Positions 61,312 through 64,000 of a DNA stretch of 64,000 nt are shown here, piece by piece (position 1 is the stretch's first letter; each line of letters starts with the position of its first letter). Origin of the DNA: Woeseiaceae bacterium (GTDB lineage Bacteria > Pseudomonadota > Gammaproteobacteria > Steroidobacterales > Woeseiaceae). The stretch lies in NCBI GenBank assembly GCA_028280615.1, contig JANQLK010000058.1, positions 21,360 to 85,359 of the forward strand, read 5' to 3'. The notes beneath the pieces were generated by a model. The model worked only from the letters and a program-made list of their open reading frames with translations, ran no database searches and was not told the origin of the DNA. The position numbers and the translations under genes were made by a program.

Positions 61312-62598
61312 TCACTCCCCGGCCTTTGCGGCCATTGTGTCCGCCTGATTCGTATGCCGCATCTTGTTGCGCAGGCGATTCACGCCGCTGAAGAACTCCC
61401 GCATCATCACGACCCAAAGATAGTGACCCCGCTCCGTGAGTTCCAGATACGCACCGCGGTCCCGGACCGCGCCGATTAGTTGGAGCGCTCCCAACTCCCG
61501 CCAAAGCCCGCGCTCGAAGCGGCCGCCGAAACGATCGTCCGCCTGGCGCTTGTCGAGCCTGCCGCCGAACAGCTCCATGAGCAGGTAGTAGCGGCGCTGG
61601 TCGCGTTCGGTCAGCGGCTGGCTGAACACGGTGCCGGTCTGGCCACGATCGACCATGCGGCCGTAGTCACCTATCGAGAACGTGCTCGAATACAGCGTGC
61701 CACCGAGGTAGCTGAACGAGCCGCTTCCGAGACCGACGTACTGCTCCCGGTCGACGATGTACTCGTCAAACATGCCGGCCTTGCGTGAGAAGCACCATGA
61801 GGAGTTTCGCGTATAGCCGGCGGCCAGCATGGTCTCGGCAATGATCTCGTAGAAGCGCCGCTCGCGGGAGTACTCCACGCGGCCGATCGCCTTCTCCATC
61901 GTGCCTTCGGCATTGTCGACGTTCATCAGCGGATAGTACGACACCTGGTCGACCCCGAGTTCCCCGGTGAGGATCTCGAGGTCGCGCCTGAGCGAAGCCT
62001 CGGTCTGATCGGGAAAGTTGAAGATCATGTCGATGTTGAGCGTCTCGAAGCAGCCTGCGGCGTCCGAGATTGCACGCCGGATATCGGCACCGCTGCCGTA
62101 CTTGTCGTAGCGCTGCATCTGCTTCAGCAGTTCGTCGTCGAAGCTCTGCACGCCCACGGAAAGCCGCGTCACGCCCGCATTGGCCAGCATTGCGATGCCC
62201 GCCTTGCCAAGGTCGTCGGGATTCGTTTCGACGGATACCGACCGGATTCCGTGGCGGGCCTTGAGCGCCTCGATGAGGTCGTAAAGCAGCCCGGGAATGA
62301 CGGTCGGGGTGCCGCCACCGAAATACAGCTCGTCGAAGTCGTAACCCATGTCGCTGACGAGGTCGCACTCGTCGCGCAGGTATTCGAGATAGCGGCGCGC
62401 GGGCGCCTCCTTGAACTGCACGCGATGGAAGGAGCAGAACGGGCACAGGACATGGCAGTAAGGAACGTGCAGGTACAGGAGATACTTGCGGCCGGTGTCT
62501 GGCTCGGGCAGCGGCGTGTACCCCGGGGCGCCGGAGAATCGCAGCATATCGTCATTGAAGTAGCGGACCAGCCGGCCGATGACGGAATCGATATTCAC
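61312..62598 (-). CDS. HemN/HemW-like radical SAM protein
   Basis: The product is 428 residues. The radical SAM cysteines are Cys48, Cys52 and Cys55 in PYCHVLCPFCSF, and LYFGGGTPTVIPGLL is the SAM-binding glycine motif. A C-terminal HemN-type domain contains YVGLGSGSFSYLGGTLY. The family includes oxygen-independent coproporphyrinogen III dehydrogenase and HemW/HutW haem chaperones. The N-terminal 40 residues before the cluster differ from HemN, which argues against a housekeeping HemN. It lies 7 bp upstream of the tetraheme cytochrome gene, which suggests haem handling for c-type cytochromes. Confidence 0.88.
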   Translation of the reverse strand: MNIDSVIGRLVRYFNDDMLRFSGAPGYTPLPEPDTGRKYLLYLHVPYCHVLCPFCSFHRVQFKEAPARRYLEYLRDECDLVSDMGYDFDELYFGGGTPTVIPGLLYDLIEALKARHGIRSVSVETNPDDLGKAGIAMLANAGVTRLSVGVQSFDDELLKQMQRYDKYGSGADIRRAISDAAGCFETLNIDMIFNFPDQTEASLRRDLEILTGELGVDQVSYYPLMNVDNAEGTMEKAIGRVEYSRERRFYEIIAETMLAAGYTRNSSWCFSRKAGMFDEYIVDREQYVGLGSGSFSYLGGTLYSSTFSIGDYGRMVDRGQTGTVFSQPLTERDQRRYYLLMELFGGRLDKRQADDRFGGRFERGLWRELGALQLIGAVRDRGAYLELTERGHYLWVVMMREFFSGVNRLRNKMRHTNQADTMAAKAGE

Positions 62599-62619
62599 TC
62601 GAGCCTCGGCCGGTGCGGG

Positions 62620-62994
62620 TCAGGGCGCGAACAGTGGCGCGAGGTCCGCGTAGATCTTGTAGTCGCGAATCTTGTCGCCGTCGACTTCGAAGATGTTGGC
62701 GAACGGCAGCGTGACCTCCGAGCCGTCGTGACGCGTGTAGGTTGTCTCGCCTTCGCAAACGATCGTCGATCCCTCGACAATGAAGACGGGAACGCGGTGG
62801 CGCAGTGCCGCGATGGACGCGAAGAACGCGTCTACGGCCTCTGCAATGGCGTCGCGACCGCTGACCGGCGGCGACGAGCCGAATCGAAACCGGCCATCAC
62901 CGGCGATGTAGGCGGCGAATGCCTTGCTGTCCATCGCATCGATCGCGGCGAACAGCCCGGTCAGCGGTGCGGGTTCGGCGACGGCTGCGGTCAC
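62620..62994 (-). CDS. NTF2/SnoaL-like protein
   Basis: The product is 124 residues from a GTG at 62994 that overlaps the stop of the cytochrome gene (GTGA). It looks like a single SnoaL-type alpha+beta cone: LTGLFAAIDAMDSKAFAAYI, AIAEAVDAFFASIAALRHRV, IVEGSTIVCEGETTYTR and LPFANIFEVDGDKIRDYKIY. Such proteins bind or isomerise small polyketide-like or steroid-like ligands. No active-site residue can be asserted. It is co-translated with the diheme cytochrome. Confidence 0.82.
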   Translation of the reverse strand: MTAAVAEPAPLTGLFAAIDAMDSKAFAAYIAGDGRFRFGSSPPVSGRDAIAEAVDAFFASIAALRHRVPVFIVEGSTIVCEGETTYTRHDGSEVTLPFANIFEVDGDKIRDYKIYADLAPLFAP

Positions 62995-63593
62995 TGCTGG
63001 CTCGCGTAGTAGTGGATCAGTGCCTCGGTGTCTTCCGCGCTGAGCGGGTCCATGACGTCCTTCATCTTGTCCATCTGCTCGCGATCGCCGGACGCGTACT
63101 CGGCAAAGGTCGTTCTGAGGTAGCCCATCCACTGACCGGCCAGAATACTGGCCTCATCCTCGGGATTCGATCCGCCGTCGGAGTGACAGCGCGAGCACTT
63201 GTCCTCGTGGATGGCCTCGCCCGCGGCCGCCTTGGCGGCGTCGAACTCCTGCCTGGCCGGTACGAAGGGCAGCGCAGCGTAGTGTTCCGCAAGCGCCTCG
63301 ATCGCGTCGTCGTCGAGCTCCGCGGCGACGTCACACATGTTCGTCGCCGGGCGGCTCGTGTCGCCCTGCCGGAAGTCGCTCATTGCGCAGGGCCGCGCCT
63401 CGTCCTGGTAGACGTACATCGCCTCGGATCCGACGAAGGCGTCGATGCCGGCGATCGTCGGCATGTCGTCCCACTGGCTGACCCCGTCGTCGCCGTGGCA
63501 GTCATTGCACATCTCGATCGTGGCATCGAGATCGGCGGCCATGGCCGTGGACGCCAACGCGAACGCTACAAGCGCGGGAAGGGCTGCTTTCAT
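62991..63593 (-). CDS. exported diheme cytochrome c (c4-like)
   Basis: The product is 200 residues from the ATG at 63593 with a signal peptide ending AMAA (1-20). Open frame to 63836 was rejected as non-signal sequence. The two haem motifs are Cys29-His33 (CNDCHGDDG) and Cys133-His137 (CSRCHSDGG), and each half has a distal Met (MPTIAGI and MDKMKDVMDPLS). The layout is that of cytochrome c4. It is the first gene of the leftward operon with the NTF2-like, radical SAM and NapC-like genes. It would be a periplasmic electron shuttle. Confidence 0.9.
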   Translation of the reverse strand: MKAALPALVAFALASTAMAADLDATIEMCNDCHGDDGVSQWDDMPTIAGIDAFVGSEAMYVYQDEARPCAMSDFRQGDTSRPATNMCDVAAELDDDAIEALAEHYAALPFVPARQEFDAAKAAAGEAIHEDKCSRCHSDGGSNPEDEASILAGQWMGYLRTTFAEYASGDREQMDKMKDVMDPLSAEDTEALIHYYASQQ

Positions 63594-63899
63594 CGTCGTA
63601 CTCCGTTGTCTGGTGGCTACCCGGGTGAGCGAACCGGCTCGCTTGCCCGCGCTCGCGGTCGTCACGCTATCGTCATATTGCAGCGAGCACGCCTGACGCT
63701 GACTGAAGACGCCGGCCGCAAAATGGGGATTGCACCGACGATTGTACTGATAATCCGGCCGCGATGTCCCGATTCGCGATCGTGCTGCCGCATAGGTAGA
63801 TACCGAAGTAAGAATGCCGAAGCCCTTTTGATACAAAGGTTAACCAGAAAAAAACGGGTCCGGCAGTGTGGCTGCGGCCGCAAATCACGAGGAACTAGA
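63594..63899. promoter_or_regulatory. divergent intergenic region, diheme cytochrome / lipoprotein
   Basis: These 306 bp contain no gene that I can support. They should hold divergent promoters. I saw no clear -35/-10 pair; an A-rich stretch (AGAAAAAAACGGG near 63846) and GAGGAA before the ATG at 63900 are the only notable signals. Confidence 0.4.
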
Positions 63900-64000
63900 A
63901 TGGGCGACCAGGTAGGGAGAGTAGTTCGTTTCGGAATCCTGATGTTTGCGGCAGCGCTCTGGGGCTGCGAGGGCGACGACGGGCCGCAGGGACCGGCCGG
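63900..64000 (+). CDS. lipoprotein with collagen-like N-terminus, probably an OmcA/MtrC-type multihaem cytochrome (3' end outside window)
   Basis: Only 33 residues are visible from the ATG at 63900, with GAGGAA before it. A lipoprotein signal (GILMFAAALWGC) ends with the lipidated Cys23, and the mature chain starts EGDDGPQGPAG, a Gly-X-Y collagen-like run. This Cys-Glu-Gly-Asp-Asp-Gly opening followed by Gly-X-Y repeats is typical of OmcA/MtrC-family decahaem outer-membrane cytochromes. Other collagen-like lipoproteins are possible. The neighbouring tetraheme, diheme and haem-handling genes support a cytochrome. No haem motif is in view. Confidence 0.55.
   Translation, partial: MGDQVGRVVRFGILMFAAALWGCEGDDGPQGPA

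Overview
The window is 64 kb of GC-rich, densely coding bacterial DNA. It has no rRNA, tRNA, CRISPR array, transposase or phage genes that I could see. The Na+-translocating NADH:quinone reductase operon, an Hya-type uptake hydrogenase, a DUF6502/DUF5666-type gene pair, TonB receptors with TPR-oxygenases and SapC, and many c-type cytochromes together suggest a marine or sediment gammaproteobacterium. A Woeseiaceae-like organism is my best guess from gene content alone, and it is an inference.

Layout. 0-7.3 kb: end of a cytochrome c4 gene, a lipoprotein DsbA, an L,D-transpeptidase, an RND pump with its adaptor, and a TPR protein. 7.3-16.8 kb: a group of TPR-fused modifying enzymes (Asp/Asn hydroxylase, sulfotransferase, 2OG-Fe(II) oxygenase) with a TonB-dependent receptor and SapC, followed by a LytS/LytTR two-component pair (16.9-18.8 kb). 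18.8-24.1 kb: an Lrp regulator divergent from a branched-chain amino acid catabolic operon in which leucine dehydrogenase is fused in frame to the E1-alpha subunit of the 2-oxoacid dehydrogenase, followed by E1-beta and E2. 24.1-29.5 kb: lipid-related genes (membrane-anchored aminotransferase, Mpo1-like protein, phosphatidylserine decarboxylase, glycosyltransferase, LpxH-like hydrolase). 29.5-38.2 kb: aldehyde dehydrogenase, a four-gene operon with an oligopeptide-binding lipoprotein, the DUF6502/DUF5666 pair, a surface protein with a GlyGly-CTERM-like tail, and a diheme cytochrome. 38.3-39.2 kb: 6-phosphogluconate dehydrogenase.

39.4-51.5 kb holds a complete [NiFe] hydrogenase locus. hyaABCDEF, a rubredoxin, a HybE-like chaperone and hypA run rightward, and hypCBDFE runs leftward to converge on them. 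The small subunit carries the six-cysteine proximal-cluster signature of oxygen-tolerant (group 1d) enzymes. Next come a small membrane protein, a MenA-like prenyltransferase and the operon nqrABCDEF-apbE-nqrM (53.1-60.2 kb). Together the hydrogenase, quinone prenyltransferase and NQR describe a flexible quinone-linked respiratory chain.

60.2-64 kb: a CBS-domain protein, then a leftward operon of a diheme cytochrome c, an NTF2-like protein, a HemN-like radical SAM protein and a tetraheme NapC-like protein. Divergent to it, at the right edge, is the start of a lipoprotein with a collagen-like N-terminus resembling OmcA/MtrC-family multiheme cytochromes. This looks like the edge of an electron-conduit locus. 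A short dispersed motif, CTAGTGTCCTG, recurs at gene ends (1277, 6598, 38205, 60655), once as a perfect 15-bp-arm hairpin.
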